From: an uncultured Bradyrhizobium sp.
GTDB taxonomy: Bacteria > Pseudomonadota > Alphaproteobacteria > Rhizobiales > Xanthobacteraceae
Assembly: GCF_947648125.1 (NCBI RefSeq)
Contig: NZ_CANSMR010000001.1
Coordinates: 124,001 to 188,000, forward strand
Reading direction: 5' to 3'
DNA length: 64,000 nt
Position numbers and translations under genes: made by a program
Notes under the pieces: generated by a model
Seen by the model: the letters and a program-made list of their open reading frames with translations, nothing else
Database searches by the model: none
Told to the model about the DNA's origin: nothing
In this document: positions 1 to 8,230 of the stretch, piece after piece
How positions within the stretch are numbered: the stretch's first letter is position 1
Layout: each line of letters begins with the position of its first letter

Positions 1-651
1 CCGTATCTGGCTTCCAAACGACGGCGCTTGCCGAGCCAGTCGCCGAGTTCGCCGCCGAGCAAGGCGGTTCTGACCTGCCAGCCACCGGGTAGCGGATGAC
101 CCATCGCCTCGATGGCTTCGGCGAGCGTGACAAAGAAGGTGGTCGAGGCGCAGATGCAGGTCACGCCAAGATCGATCACCAGCTTCGCCTGCAGTTCGCT
201 GCCGCCTGTGCCGGGCTGGAATCACCGTCGCACCGACGGAGCGCAGGCCTTCGTCGAGCAGAAGGCCGGCAGGCACGAGATGATAGGACCAGGTGTTGAG
301 CACGCGATCGCCGGGGCCGAGGCCGGCGGCGGCAAAGGCGGTGCCGAAGCCACAGCCGTCGCGATCGTGCCTGAAGTGGGGTTCGTTGATGGGGCCAGGA
401 GAGACGAAGATGCGGACGATTTCTTCATCCTTTGCTGCAAGTAATCCCCCGAATACCGGTCGCTGGCGTTGCAGCTCGACCAGCGACTCCTTTTTGAACA
501 CAGGCAGCCGCGACAGATCGTCCACGGTCTTGAGATCGGCTGGAGCGAGGCCTGCGCGATCGAACATCTCCCGAACGGAGGGTGCGAGCTGGTAGGCCGC
601 ATGCTGGATCTGCTACAGCAGTGTGAAGCGCGTCTCCCGGCTCATTACCAT
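1..651 (-). pseudogene. PaaK-type phenylacetate-CoA ligase family, decayed and cut by window edge
   Basis: This is the N-terminal part of an adenylate-forming aryl/acyl-CoA ligase of the PaaK family. Readable blocks include FVSPGPINEP and NTWSYHLVPAGLLLDEG, which resemble the SPG and HL/PAG regions of PaaK-like enzymes. Two lesions are visible. Codon 11, counted from the ATG at 645, is TAG (613-615). An extra G in the run at 213-215 shifts the frame in the middle of the conserved VIPAGTGG block, so the rest is read in another phase. The start ATGs at 651 and 645 follow GAGGAG. It lies about 35 bp after the enoyl-CoA hydratase on the same strand, so it probably once activated the substrate of this CoA module. 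The 3' part lies outside the window. Family is fairly sure; substrate unknown. Confidence 0.7.
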
Positions 652-685
652 CTCCTCTTTGCGTCCCCCGGCTTGCTTGCTTTTC

Positions 686-1465
686 CTATTTGCCGGTGAA
701 GCGTGGTTTGCGTTTTTCCTCGAATGCGGCAAGTCCCTCCTTCAAGTCGTGGCTGTGGGCGTGGACTTCGCTGGCGAGCAGTTCTTGTCGCAAGGCTATC
801 GCAGAAGGTTGCTCGAGGCCGTCATCGACCAGCGCCTTCATGCGCCGAAGCACGAGCAGACTCTTGTTGGCGAGCTTGGCGACCAGCGCCTCGGTCGCCG
901 GGGTCAGCATCTCGTCATCGACGACCTCGTTGACCAGTCCGGCGGCGACAAGCTGTTCGGCTGGCACGAACTCGCCGGTGTACAGCAGATATTTTGCGCG
1001 GGTCGGGCCGATCTTGCGCGGCAGTCGCACCGAGCTGCCGCCGCCAGGCAACAGCCCATAGTTTGCATGCGCGTCGCCGAGCTTGGCCGAGCGCGCCGCA
1101 ACAACGAGATCGCAGCACAGCGTCAGCTCCAGCCCGCCGGCCAGCGTCAATCCGTTCAGCGACGCAATGACTGGCATGGGAAACGTCTCGAGCCGGTTCA
1201 TGACGAGGAGAACGGTATCGAGAAAGCGGCTCAGCGCCGTTTCGTCGTTCCCCGCTTCGCCGCGTACGAATTTGAGGTCGGCGCCGGCGCAGAACGCGCG
1301 CCCCGTTCCGGTCAGCACCACCGCGCGGACGTCCGACAGCTGAGCCTTGTCGAGCGCCGCGTTGATGCCCGAAACCACTGCGGGAGTGATGGCATTGAGT
1401 GCATCCGGCCGGTTCAGCGTGATCCACATCGCGCCGCCCCGAATTTCAGAAATTACCGATTCCAC
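686..1465 (-). CDS. enoyl-CoA hydratase/isomerase (crotonase) family protein
   Basis: A crotonase-fold enzyme of 259 residues, a normal family length. It would hydrate or isomerise a 2-enoyl-CoA in the cytoplasm. The N-terminal block WITLNRPDALNAI, the oxyanion-hole block RAFCAGADLK and the later GLTLAGGLEL region are all present. The start chosen is GTG at 1465, because GGGAGAG lies just upstream; a TTG at 1480 would add five residues but has no better ribosome site. It is divergent from the CoA transferase at 1574, with about 110 bp between them. The downstream neighbour is the broken CoA ligase. The exact acyl substrate cannot be read from sequence. Confidence 0.88.
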   Translation of the reverse strand: MESVISEIRGGAMWITLNRPDALNAITPAVVSGINAALDKAQLSDVRAVVLTGTGRAFCAGADLKFVRGEAGNDETALSRFLDTVLLVMNRLETFPMPVIASLNGLTLAGGLELTLCCDLVVAARSAKLGDAHANYGLLPGGGSSVRLPRKIGPTRAKYLLYTGEFVPAEQLVAAGLVNEVVDDEMLTPATEALVAKLANKSLLVLRRMKALVDDGLEQPSAIALRQELLASEVHAHSHDLKEGLAAFEEKRKPRFTGK

Positions 1466-1573
1466 CGCTCTCTCCCGCAAAATTGACTTTCAAGTTAATT
1501 GATTATTTGCGCAGTTATGCTACAGACTTCGAGGACTAATACAAGTCAAGTGGCTGCCGGAAAGCGCATCGAG

Positions 1574-2683
1574 ATGAGTCTTCCCCTCGCTGGAATTCGG
1601 GTAATCAGTCTGGCCGAGCAGTATCCAGGACCCTACGCAACCTTGTTGCTGAGTGACCTTGGTGCTGAGGTGATCCTGGTGGAGCGCCCGGGAGCTGGCG
1701 ACCCGGCACGGCAGTTTCCGGGCTTTCATGGCGCGCTCAATCGCGGCAAGCAGTCGGTGGCGCTGGATCTCAAGAGCGTCGAAGGCAAGCTGAACCTGCG
1801 CAGGCTGGTCGCTTCTGCTGACGTCCTGATGGAAGGATTTCGTCCGGGCACCATGGCGCGCCTCGGTTTCGGTTATGAGGCGATGGCGGAGCTCAACCCG
1901 AGGCTGGTCTATGTCTCGATCTCCGGCTTCGGGCAGGACGGGCCATATCGCGATCGCCCGGCCCACGACATCTCCTATCAGGCGCTCGCCGGGTTTCTCT
2001 TTCGTCACGCCGGGCAGGGCTCAGTGGAAGATCCGGGAAGCATCGCGGTCGGAGACCTGTCTTCCGGCATGTTCGCTGCCGTCGGCGCGTTGGCGGCGCT
2101 GTTCGAGCGCGCACGCACGGGAAAAGGAAAATATGTCGACGTCTCGATGACGGATGGCCTAGTGTCCTGGATGTCGGTGATGCTGGGTCCGGTGATGAAC
2201 GGTGCGCCGCTTGCCGACATAGGCGCCGAGCCGGCCTATGGCATCTTCAAATGTGCGGACGGTCGTCTCCTCACTTTGTCGATCGCTCATGAAGACTGGT
2301 TCTGGCGGCCGCTGTGCGAGCTGCTTGGCATGCCTGATGCGGCTGGTTTCAATCGTGGCGAGCGGGTCGTGCGGAGCGATGCGTTGCAGGGAAAGATCGC
2401 TGCCCTGCTGGCGACGCGCGATCGGGCCGATTGGGCGGAGCAGCTGGACGTCGCGGGTATTCCGTGGGGGCCGGTAAACTCGTTGAGCGAAGTGACCGCC
2501 GATCCGCACTTCCGCGCGCGCGGGCTTTTTCGCGAGGTGGCGGATGGCAACGGCGAGCGGCGCCATCACGTGGCACAGCCGCTGATTTTCTCCGGCGAGC
2601 ATCCCGGGCCGCGCTCGGGCGTGCCTCGTCTTGGCGAGCATACCGAGCAGGTGCTGTGCGCGCTACCGGAGCTGAAAGACTAG
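1574..2683 (+). CDS. class III CoA transferase (CaiB/BaiF family)
   Basis: A 369-residue family III acyl-CoA:carboxylate CoA transferase. It opens with PLAGIRVISLAEQYPGPYA and has the LSDLGAEVILVE nucleotide-like block. The region RPAHDISYQALAG contains the aspartate that serves as the covalent acyl carrier in this family. The ATG at 1574 is preceded by GGAAAG; upstream extension to a TTG at 1499 is possible but lacks family similarity. The enzyme would load or exchange CoA on an organic acid, and could replace the broken ligase at the window edge as the activating step. It is followed by an IS200-like remnant that separates it from the thiolase. Confidence 0.9.
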   Translation: MSLPLAGIRVISLAEQYPGPYATLLLSDLGAEVILVERPGAGDPARQFPGFHGALNRGKQSVALDLKSVEGKLNLRRLVASADVLMEGFRPGTMARLGFGYEAMAELNPRLVYVSISGFGQDGPYRDRPAHDISYQALAGFLFRHAGQGSVEDPGSIAVGDLSSGMFAAVGALAALFERARTGKGKYVDVSMTDGLVSWMSVMLGPVMNGAPLADIGAEPAYGIFKCADGRLLTLSIAHEDWFWRPLCELLGMPDAAGFNRGERVVRSDALQGKIAALLATRDRADWAEQLDVAGIPWGPVNSLSEVTADPHFRARGLFREVADGNGERRHHVAQPLIFSGEHPGPRSGVPRLGEHTEQVLCALPELKD

Positions 2684-2804
2684 TCTACGAAGGGAGACCC
2701 CCGGCTCTGCCGGGGAGGCAGCATAAGTTTGACATTTCAGGCAGTTATACATCGACGAAACTCGCGACTCGTGAGCCACCACGCACACGAGAAGGAGTTT
2801 CGCG

Positions 2805-3236
2805 ATGGACGATTACGAGAGCCTAAGCCACAGCGAATGGGAGTGCAATTATCGTGTGGTCTTCATTCCCAAGTGCCGAAGGAAGGCGCTGCAGGGGAGT
2901 TGAGGCAACATCTCGGGGAAGTGTTCCGCAGATTGGCAATGCAGAAGGAGTGCAGGATAGAAGAGGGGGCATTTGATGCTCGATTATGTTCACATGATGA
3001 TTTCGATCCCGCCCAAATATGCGGTGTCGCAAATGATCGGGTACATCAAGGGGAAGAGCGCGATCCACTTGGCCCGCGTCTACGGCGAGTGAAAGCGCAA
3101 TTTCGTAGGGCAGCATTTCTGGGCCTGGGGACACTTCATCTCGACCGTCGGTCGAGACGAAGTGGTGATCAGGGAGTAAATCCGCAAGCAGGAGGCCGAG
3201 GATACCCGGCTCGACCAATTGAATATGTGGCGCTAA
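2805..3236 (+). pseudogene. IS200-family Y1 transposase, decayed
   Basis: Reading across frames from the ATG at 2805 gives a TnpA-like protein. Recognisable blocks are WECNYRVVFIPKCRRKAL, LDYVHMMISIPPKYAVSQM, YIKGKSAIHLARVYG and STVGRDEVVIREYIRKQE. The Y1 transposase HUH pair appears as the altered YVHM block, where the family has HVH, so one metal-ligand histidine is missing. A TGA follows the first 30 or so codons, another ends the IHLARVYGE block, and the phase changes between blocks. It cannot encode an active transposase. Confidence 0.7.
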
Positions 3237-3332
3237 GGCCGCCTTCAGGCGGCCAACAAAATCGGGGACGCGTTAGCGTCCCCACGGCCGCTTTGAGCGG
3301 CCAATTCCTAAAGCCCCCGGCTTTGCCGGGGG
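3237..3332. repeat. cluster of four GC-rich hairpins (REP-like) at the IS200-like right end
   Basis: Four perfect palindromes with 3-4 nt loops occur in 96 bp: GGCCGCC-TTCA-GGCGGCC (3237-3254), GGGGACGC-GTTA-GCGTCCCC (3264-3283), GGCCGCT-TTG-AGCGGCC (3286-3302) and CCCCCGGC-TTT-GCCGGGGG (3314-3332). Only the last one matches the left-end hairpin. They lie directly upstream of the thiolase ribosome site and could also attenuate read-through from the CoA transferase. That second role is an inference. Confidence 0.75.
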
Positions 3333-3385
3333 ATATTTACCAGGCAGCGACAAGAGAAGAGTTCCAATCCTTAAGGGAGGGCGCG

Positions 3386-4624
3386 GTGAGCGACATCTAT
3401 GTGGTCGGCGTTGGCATGACCCCGTTTGGGCGCATGCTAGATATCGATATGAAGACTCTGGCGCGCAGGGCGGTGGACGCGGCGCTTGGCGATGCGGGAT
3501 TGCGGAAGGCCGACATCGAGACGGCCTTTTTCGCCAATGCGTCGCAGGGTCATATGGAGCGCCAACACATGATCCGTGGCGAGATCCTTCTGCGCGAAAT
3601 GGGCATCGGCGGCATTCCCGTGGTCAATGTCGAGAACGCTTGCGCCAGCGGCAGCACGGCATTCAACCTCGCGGCGACTTTCCTCAAGGCGGGTGAGGGC
3701 GATGTCGCACTCGCGCTCGGTGCCGAGAAGATGTTCTCCACAGATCGCAAGCTGATGTTCGAGGCGTTCGACAGTGCCTGGGACGTCAGCCGCGATGGTG
3801 AAATTCGGGACAGGCTGCTGGCGCTCGGCGAGGGCGTTGAGGTGCCGGAAGGCTCGACTTCGGACAAGCCCTACAGCGTGTTCATGGATGTCTACGCGGC
3901 GTTCTCACGTCAGCACATGAAGCGGTTCGGCACCACGCAGCGCCAGCTTGCGGTGGTGGCGGCGAAGAACCATCGGCATTCCATGGAAAATTCGCTGGCG
4001 CAGTTCCGCAATGCCTACTCGGTTGACGAAGTGCTCAATGCCCCGCCGATCACCTATCCATTGACGTTGCCGATGTGCTCGCCGATATCCGACGGTGCGG
4101 CGGCAGCGATCCTTGTGACCAAGGCCGGGTTGAAGCGGCTTGGTCTCGGGAAGTCGCGGGCCATCCGCGTGCTGGCATCGGTGATCCAGACTGGCAGCGA
4201 TCGTGATCCGTCTGAAGTGGAGCGGCACTGTACCGCGCTCGCGGCTAAAAAGGCTTATGACAAGGCTGGCATCGGTCCGGATGACGTCTCCGTCGCCGAG
4301 GTGCATGACGCGACGGCCATGGGCGAGATCATCCAGATCGAGAATCTCGGATTCTGCGACTTCGGAGAAGGCGGCATCATTTCGGAGCGCGGCGACACCT
4401 CGCTCGGCGGACGCATACCGGTCAATCCGTCCGGTGGACTTGAATCCAAGGGACATCCTGTCGGCGCCACCGGGATCGGGCAGGTACATGAATTGGTGGC
4501 GCAACTGCGCAGCGAGGCGGGACCGCGGCAGGTCGAAGGGGCGCGGATCGCGCTCGCCGAAAACGGCGGCGGCCTTCAGGGTATCGAAGAGGCTGTAGCC
4601 TCCATCACCATCCTTGGCCGTTGA
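3386..4624 (+). CDS. thiolase family protein (SCP-x-like acetyl-CoA acyltransferase)
   Basis: A 412-residue thiolase of the SCP2/lipid-transfer type. The nucleophilic cysteine lies in VENACASGSTAFNLA, about residue 85. The later VAEVHDATAMGEI block and the C-terminal GLESKGHPVGATGIGQ block carry the other active-site histidines. The start is GTG at 3386 after GGGAGGG; the same frame is open upstream through the IS200 remnant, but that part is not thiolase-like. It would cleave a 3-ketoacyl-CoA with CoA. The SDR 27 bp downstream probably makes its 3-keto substrate, so the two form an operon. Confidence 0.88.
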   Translation: MSDIYVVGVGMTPFGRMLDIDMKTLARRAVDAALGDAGLRKADIETAFFANASQGHMERQHMIRGEILLREMGIGGIPVVNVENACASGSTAFNLAATFLKAGEGDVALALGAEKMFSTDRKLMFEAFDSAWDVSRDGEIRDRLLALGEGVEVPEGSTSDKPYSVFMDVYAAFSRQHMKRFGTTQRQLAVVAAKNHRHSMENSLAQFRNAYSVDEVLNAPPITYPLTLPMCSPISDGAAAAILVTKAGLKRLGLGKSRAIRVLASVIQTGSDRDPSEVERHCTALAAKKAYDKAGIGPDDVSVAEVHDATAMGEIIQIENLGFCDFGEGGIISERGDTSLGGRIPVNPSGGLESKGHPVGATGIGQVHELVAQLRSEAGPRQVEGARIALAENGGGLQGIEEAVASITILGR

Positions 4625-4651
4625 TACAGAAGATCGAGCAGGAGGGCGTTC

Positions 4652-5425
4652 ATGCAGTTGGATGGAAAAGTCGCGATCGTGACCGGCGCCGCGTCGGGGC
4701 TGGGGCGGGCATCGTGCGTGATATTGGCGAAGGCGGGCGTGCGCGTCGCCGCCCTTGATCGTGACGATGCGCGGCTCGCCGATCTTTGCCGGGAACTGGG
4801 GAGCGGCGCGTTCGGGCGCGTTGTCGATGTTGCCGACGAGACCAGCGTCCGATCCAGCGTCGATGCCGTGCTCGAAGTTTTCCATGCGGTTCATATCGCC
4901 GTCAATTGTGCGGGCGTCGCCGATGCAGCCAAGACTCTTTCGAAGGAGCAGCCGTTTCCGCTGGCGACCTGGAACAAGGTTATTGGCATCAACCTCACCG
5001 GAACCTTCAACGTCATCCGCTTTGCGGCGTTAGCTATGAGCCGCAACGAACCAGAGGACCCGAGCGGCGAACGTGGCGTTATCATCAACACCGCGTCCGG
5101 CGCAGCGTCGCAAGGGCAGGTGGGCCAAGCGGCCTACAGCGCCAGCAAGGCTGGCGTGGTCGGCCTCACGTTGCCTGTCGCGCGAGATCTCGCTGAATAT
5201 GGCATTCGCGTCGTCTCTATCGCGCCTGGGCTGTTCGACACCGGGATGGTCGCCGGCATGCCGCCGAAGGTTTCGCAGTCGATCGTCGACCGCATGATCC
5301 TCTATCCCAACAGGATGGGGCAACCCGACGAGTTTGCCAGCCTGGTCAAGCACATCGCCGAGAATGCCTATCTCAACGCCACGACGATCAGCATCGACGC
5401 AGGCGCACGAATGCAGCCCCGCTAG
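4652..5425 (+). CDS. SDR, 3-hydroxyacyl-CoA dehydrogenase type II-like (HSD17B10-like)
   Basis: A classical short-chain dehydrogenase of 257 residues. It has the cofactor motif TGAASGLG, the NCAGVA block, the active-site S-Y-K arrangement in NTASGAASQGQVGQAAYSASK, and an IAPGLFDTGM loop. The block YPNRMGQPDEFASLVKHI is typical of the HSD17B10/3-hydroxyacyl-CoA dehydrogenase subgroup. It likely oxidises a 3-hydroxyacyl-CoA with NAD+, feeding the thiolase 27 bp upstream. GGAGGG precedes the ATG. With the hydratase it gives the three central beta-oxidation steps. Confidence 0.87.
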   Translation: MQLDGKVAIVTGAASGLGRASCVILAKAGVRVAALDRDDARLADLCRELGSGAFGRVVDVADETSVRSSVDAVLEVFHAVHIAVNCAGVADAAKTLSKEQPFPLATWNKVIGINLTGTFNVIRFAALAMSRNEPEDPSGERGVIINTASGAASQGQVGQAAYSASKAGVVGLTLPVARDLAEYGIRVVSIAPGLFDTGMVAGMPPKVSQSIVDRMILYPNRMGQPDEFASLVKHIAENAYLNATTISIDAGARMQPR

Positions 5426-6008
5426 ATAGGCCAGGCTGCTTCTGGCCTTCACGAAAATTCCAACACTGGTTAAATGTTGCTTCCAATCAATTTTGGACGA
5501 GATGCGGAGAATATTTATATCGCAATTTCAATAGTCGTACGTGAAGAACTCTGGCTTCAGGCTGGAGCGGTCTGAAGTGCGGCAAGTGAGAGCGAGGGGA
5601 TTTGGCGCAGCAAAAGGCTGGGCCAGCCGGTGAGCAGCGGAAGTTGTAGCTAGCAGCGGCGAGGACGGCGTTGGCAGCGTCGCCCTGGGGAAACCACAGA
5701 TAATTTCGGCCCATGCGGTGCTCGGCCTTGAGATTGCCGATGACCGATCAAGCTGACACGCGCGTTGCTTGAGCCGATGATCGCCCGTCGCTCGGGCAAG
5801 ATCGTGGCGAACGCGTGGTGCTGCGAAGCGCAATGGACCGGCTACAAGCCAAGGCCGAAAGCCTGATCGAGCGCGGCTGAGCTACGCCACATTGCGACAT
5901 GCAAATCACGGGGGCACTTCGGAGATGAGCCGCCGCTTTCGCAACGCCGTGCTCGAACTTGCAGCCGAGCATGCCTTCGCCCGTCCATTGGTGAATTCCG
6001 GACGGCTG
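5426..6008. other. gene-poor decayed stretch between the CoA module and the trbI remnant
   Basis: No intact gene was found. A small hairpin AGGCCAG/CTGGCCT (5428-5448) follows the SDR but has no T-run. The minus strand carries the IS5-type transposase tail annotated separately. From about 5750 to 6000 I see only short open frames without family resemblance. Confidence 0.5.
5487..5750 (-). pseudogene. C-terminal tail of an IS5-family transposase
   Basis: The minus strand encodes KAEHRMGRNYL followed by GDAANAVLAAASYNFR. This is the characteristic end of IS5-type DDE transposases, which carry HRMGRNYL and INAVLAAAGYNF. The rest of the transposase is missing upstream, so this is a fragment of an element, probably left by deletion. 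No matching terminal inverted repeat was identified. Confidence 0.65.
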
Positions 6009-6531
6009 TCGACGCCAACTCCTTACCAGCTGTTATCACGGCGCAAGTGACAGAGGCGGTATTCGATACTCCGACCGGGCGTATCAGGCTAATTCCGCAA
6101 GGAGCGCGACTGATAGGGACCTACGATAGCCAGGTCGCATTTGGGCAGTCACGCGTGCTCCTAGTCTGGACCCGGCTCATCATGCCGAATGGGCGCTCGA
6201 TCGTGTTGGAGCGACAGCCCGGCGCGGGTGTCGCGGGATATTCCGGACTTGAGGACGAGGTCGATAACCACTGGAAAGAGTTACTCGGAGCACGGCGCTA
6301 TCGACGCTGCTCGCCGTCGAGACCGAGGTGAACTCTGGGACGGTCGTTAACAATACCAACAGCGCCATCATTCAGGCGCTACGGCGTGGGGCAGGGGATT
6401 CGCTCAATCAGACTGGTCAGCAGGTGGTGCGGCGCAATCTCAACATTCAGCCGACCTTGACCATTCGACCGGGATTTCCGGTGCGGGTTATCGTCAACCG
6501 CGATCTCGTGCTCGAAGCTTACAGGGGGTGA
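6009..6531 (+). pseudogene. trbI: TrbI/VirB10 conjugal transfer protein, 5'-truncated and frameshifted
   Basis: This is the C-terminal half of a TrbI-type (VirB10) type IV secretion core protein. It carries VFDTPTGRIRLIPQGARLIG, RLIMPNGRSIVLERQPGA and, in a second frame from about 6290, ALRRGAGDSLNQTGQQVVRR followed by RPGFPVRVIVNRDLVLE. The N-terminal cytoplasmic/TM part is absent and a frameshift lies after DEVDNHWKELL. It ends 5 bp before a DUF2274 gene, the usual neighbour of trbI in alpha-proteobacterial trb operons. It marks a former conjugative element. Confidence 0.85.
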
Positions 6532-6536
6532 TCAAC

Positions 6537-6683
6537 ATGACAAAACTCAAGCTCAGCACAATTGACGACGACAAGCCGGTCAAGATCACGCATGAAGTGC
6601 CTGCAAGCGTTTATCGTGATCTCTTCAGCTATGCCGATTATCGGAACAGCCAACTGTCTCAGTCACATTTATCGGAGGAATGA
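6537..6683 (+). pseudogene. DUF2274-like protein, N-terminal half only
   Basis: The 48-codon frame begins TKLKLSTIDDDKPVKI and continues EVPASVYRDLFSYADY, matching the start of DUF2274 proteins found after trbI. It stops after about half the usual length. Its TGA overlaps the ATG of a second DUF2274 gene. It was probably truncated when two trb-derived segments were joined, leaving two partial-to-complete copies in tandem. Confidence 0.55.
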
Positions 6684-6973
6684 GTGTGGCGGATCTGAAA
6701 CTTGGTCGACTGGCCAAGCAAGGTATGGTGCGGCTCACCATCGTGCTCTCCGAGCCCCTCAAGGAAGAGCTTGATGCGTATGCCGCGGAGCATGCCAAGC
6801 TCTACGAACCCATTGAAACCACAGCATTGATACCGCACATGCTGGAGGCCTTTATCCGCGCCGATCGCGGCTGGCGCAGCCGCCGAAAACGGTTGGAGCG
6901 GGTGCGAAGCGGTCAACGTCGAGCTGGTCCAGCCAGGGACACCACTCGCGCCGATCCAGAAAGTTCAAGCTGA
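6680..6973 (+). CDS. DUF2274 family protein
   Basis: A 97-residue protein. The core DLKLGRLAKQGMVRLTIVL followed by LKEELDAYAAEHAKLYE and LIPHMLEAFIRADRGW matches the DUF2274 family, which is encoded beside trbI in conjugation operons and has no established function. The last 25 residues are arginine-rich and differ from the family, so the gene may have acquired a new 3' end. The start overlaps the preceding stop (ATGA). With the trb operon destroyed, it is probably a relic. Confidence 0.6.
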   Translation: MSVADLKLGRLAKQGMVRLTIVLSEPLKEELDAYAAEHAKLYEPIETTALIPHMLEAFIRADRGWRSRRKRLERVRSGQRRAGPARDTTRADPESSS

Positions 6974-7351
6974 AGCTTTGCGATTTGTTGTTCCTGCTCG
7001 CGGACGAGCAGCCTGAGCTTGAATGTGTTGAGTCATGTTGCGATTGGCGGCTCGGAGTTCTCGCATCTCATCAGTCTCCCGACCGCGCAACATGGCAATC
7101 TCGGCTTCTAGTTCATCAATGCGATCGGTAACTGCAAGCGCAGTGGCGCAGTCAGCATTGCATTGCTTCAACGCGGCTTGAAATCTGCCGAGCAGCTCTG
7201 GTGCTCGATAGAGCGTTGTACGTGAGAGCAGCCCAGCTTCCGATGCAAGTCGGGCGATGGTAAGTGTTGCCCGATCGTCAGCTGTTGCGAGCAGCCGCGC
7301 CATTGCGGCGTCGATCGCAGCGTGCGCGGCCGCACTGATCGGTTTCGTCAT
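6965..7351 (-). CDS. Tn554-type transposon accessory protein (DUF6262/TnpC-like)
   Basis: A 128-residue soluble protein. The N-terminal half looks like a helix-turn-helix (TIARLASEAGLLSRTTLYR) and the C-terminal half like a coiled coil (DRIDELEAEIAMLRGRE). This layout matches small accessory proteins encoded after the tyrosine integrases of Tn554-like transposons. Its ATG overlaps the stop of the upstream integrase tail (ATGA), which supports the assignment. Its 3' end overlaps the DUF2274 gene on the other strand by 9 bp. It is orphaned, since the integrase is broken. Confidence 0.5.
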   Translation of the reverse strand: MTKPISAAAHAAIDAAMARLLATADDRATLTIARLASEAGLLSRTTLYRAPELLGRFQAALKQCNADCATALAVTDRIDELEAEIAMLRGRETDEMRELRAANRNMTQHIQAQAARPRAGTTNRKASA

Positions 7352-7690
7352 TCTGGCGGTCTCTCGAGAAGCGGCGCGATGAGCTGCCGCTTGCGTTCGT
7401 TATCGTCTGTGATGATTTCGCGTTGGAGCGATGAAAGACGCTTCGCGCGGAGCATCTCCTCACCGTCAGAGTTCGACACCTGCCAAGGTCCCAGATGACG
7501 TCGCGTTATGCAGGCATTGGGACAGCGATCCGGCCGGCAATGGGAAAGTGCGGGCGCGCTTCGGCCTGGGGTCTCTCCCTCGCGGTCGAGGTACCATGTC
7601 AGGATCGAAGAAGCAGTCGGCGAGGAGGCCCACGTGCAGTGTGCGGCCCAGATGGGCAAGCATTGTGCGCAGGCGCAGGGCATCGACCAC
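7348..7690 (-). pseudogene. Tn554-like integrase C-terminal remnant
   Basis: Two frames on the minus strand join into the end of a transposon integrase: LRTMLAHLGRTLHVGLLADC up to about 7545, then CRPDRCPNACITRRHLGPW and an EITDDNERKR-type tail in another frame. The cysteine-rich CRPDRCPNACIT block and the charged tail are typical of the large integrases of Tn554-like elements. The catalytic domain is absent. The stop overlaps the start of the accessory gene. Confidence 0.5.
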
Positions 7691-7870
7691 ATGGCCGGGA
7701 AAATTGTCAATCCGCGCAAATTTTGGACGCCGATCCCCCGGCTTAGGGGGTCAAATATTGCAGGCCGAATGACAGATTGACGGTGGGGATGCTCGATTGC
7801 CGCCTGAATAGTTGCCTTGTGATGATAATAATTGTCCTCGTGACGTGCTAGACTAAGACTAGGAGAAGCG
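7691..7870. other. intergenic stretch
   Basis: No coding frame with family resemblance was seen. A GGGAG-less, AT-richer patch precedes the ATG at 7871 and may hold the promoter of the decayed regulator there. Nothing else can be supported. Confidence 0.4.
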
Positions 7871-8230
7871 ATGCACAGACTGAAAGTCGGAATCGGAGAT
7901 GCTGACGACAGCCGCACGGCCATGCCCGGCGTTCCCGCCGTGTGCTTTCCGTCAACAGGGTCTTTTGCGCGCCTGCTGACGGCGGACAATCGCACGATGC
8001 TGCGCCTGATCGCGGAGCGCGCGCCTGAATCCCTAGATGAACTGGTCGAACTGACAGGCCAAACCCAATCTGTCGCGCACGCTTCACAGACTGGCGAGCT
8101 ACGGCATCGTCCGCATCGAGCGCCGTGGGCGAAAGATTGTCCCACGCTGCTCTGCGACCGAATCGAACTGGTCCTTCCCCTTACAGGACATAGATTGCCC
8201 GGCACGACCGCAAGAGGAGGCCGGGCATGA
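7871..8230 (+). pseudogene. winged-helix regulator (HVO_A0114-like family), frameshifted
   Basis: The first 65 codons carry PAVCFPSTGSFARLLTADNR followed by MLRLIAERAPESLDELVELT, the pattern of small winged-helix regulators of the HVO_A0114 type. An extra base near 8065 breaks the recognition helix. In the next frame the expected NLSRTLHRLASYGIVRIERR continues. The two parts together make a near-complete regulator; as written the gene is dead. Such regulators often sit beside recombinase genes in integrative elements, as here. Confidence 0.55.

Larger units (their letters stand above)
2699..3332 (+). mobile_element. IS200/IS605-like remnant with terminal hairpins
   Basis: The segment is bounded by two similar GC hairpins: CCCCGGC-TCT-GCCGGGG at 2699-2715 and CCCCCGGC-TTT-GCCGGGGG at 3314-3332. 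Three more perfect hairpins crowd the right side: 3237-3254, 3264-3283 and 3286-3302. IS200-type elements end in such subterminal hairpins instead of inverted repeats. The transposase inside is decayed, so the element is probably immobile. It lies between the CoA transferase and the thiolase. Boundaries are inferred from the hairpins only. Confidence 0.65.

Noticed and set aside
2729-3385. An upstream extension of the thiolase frame through the IS200-like remnant
   Set aside because: The region reads IS200 debris in other frames and its hairpins. GTG at 3386 with GGGAGGG fits the thiolase start.
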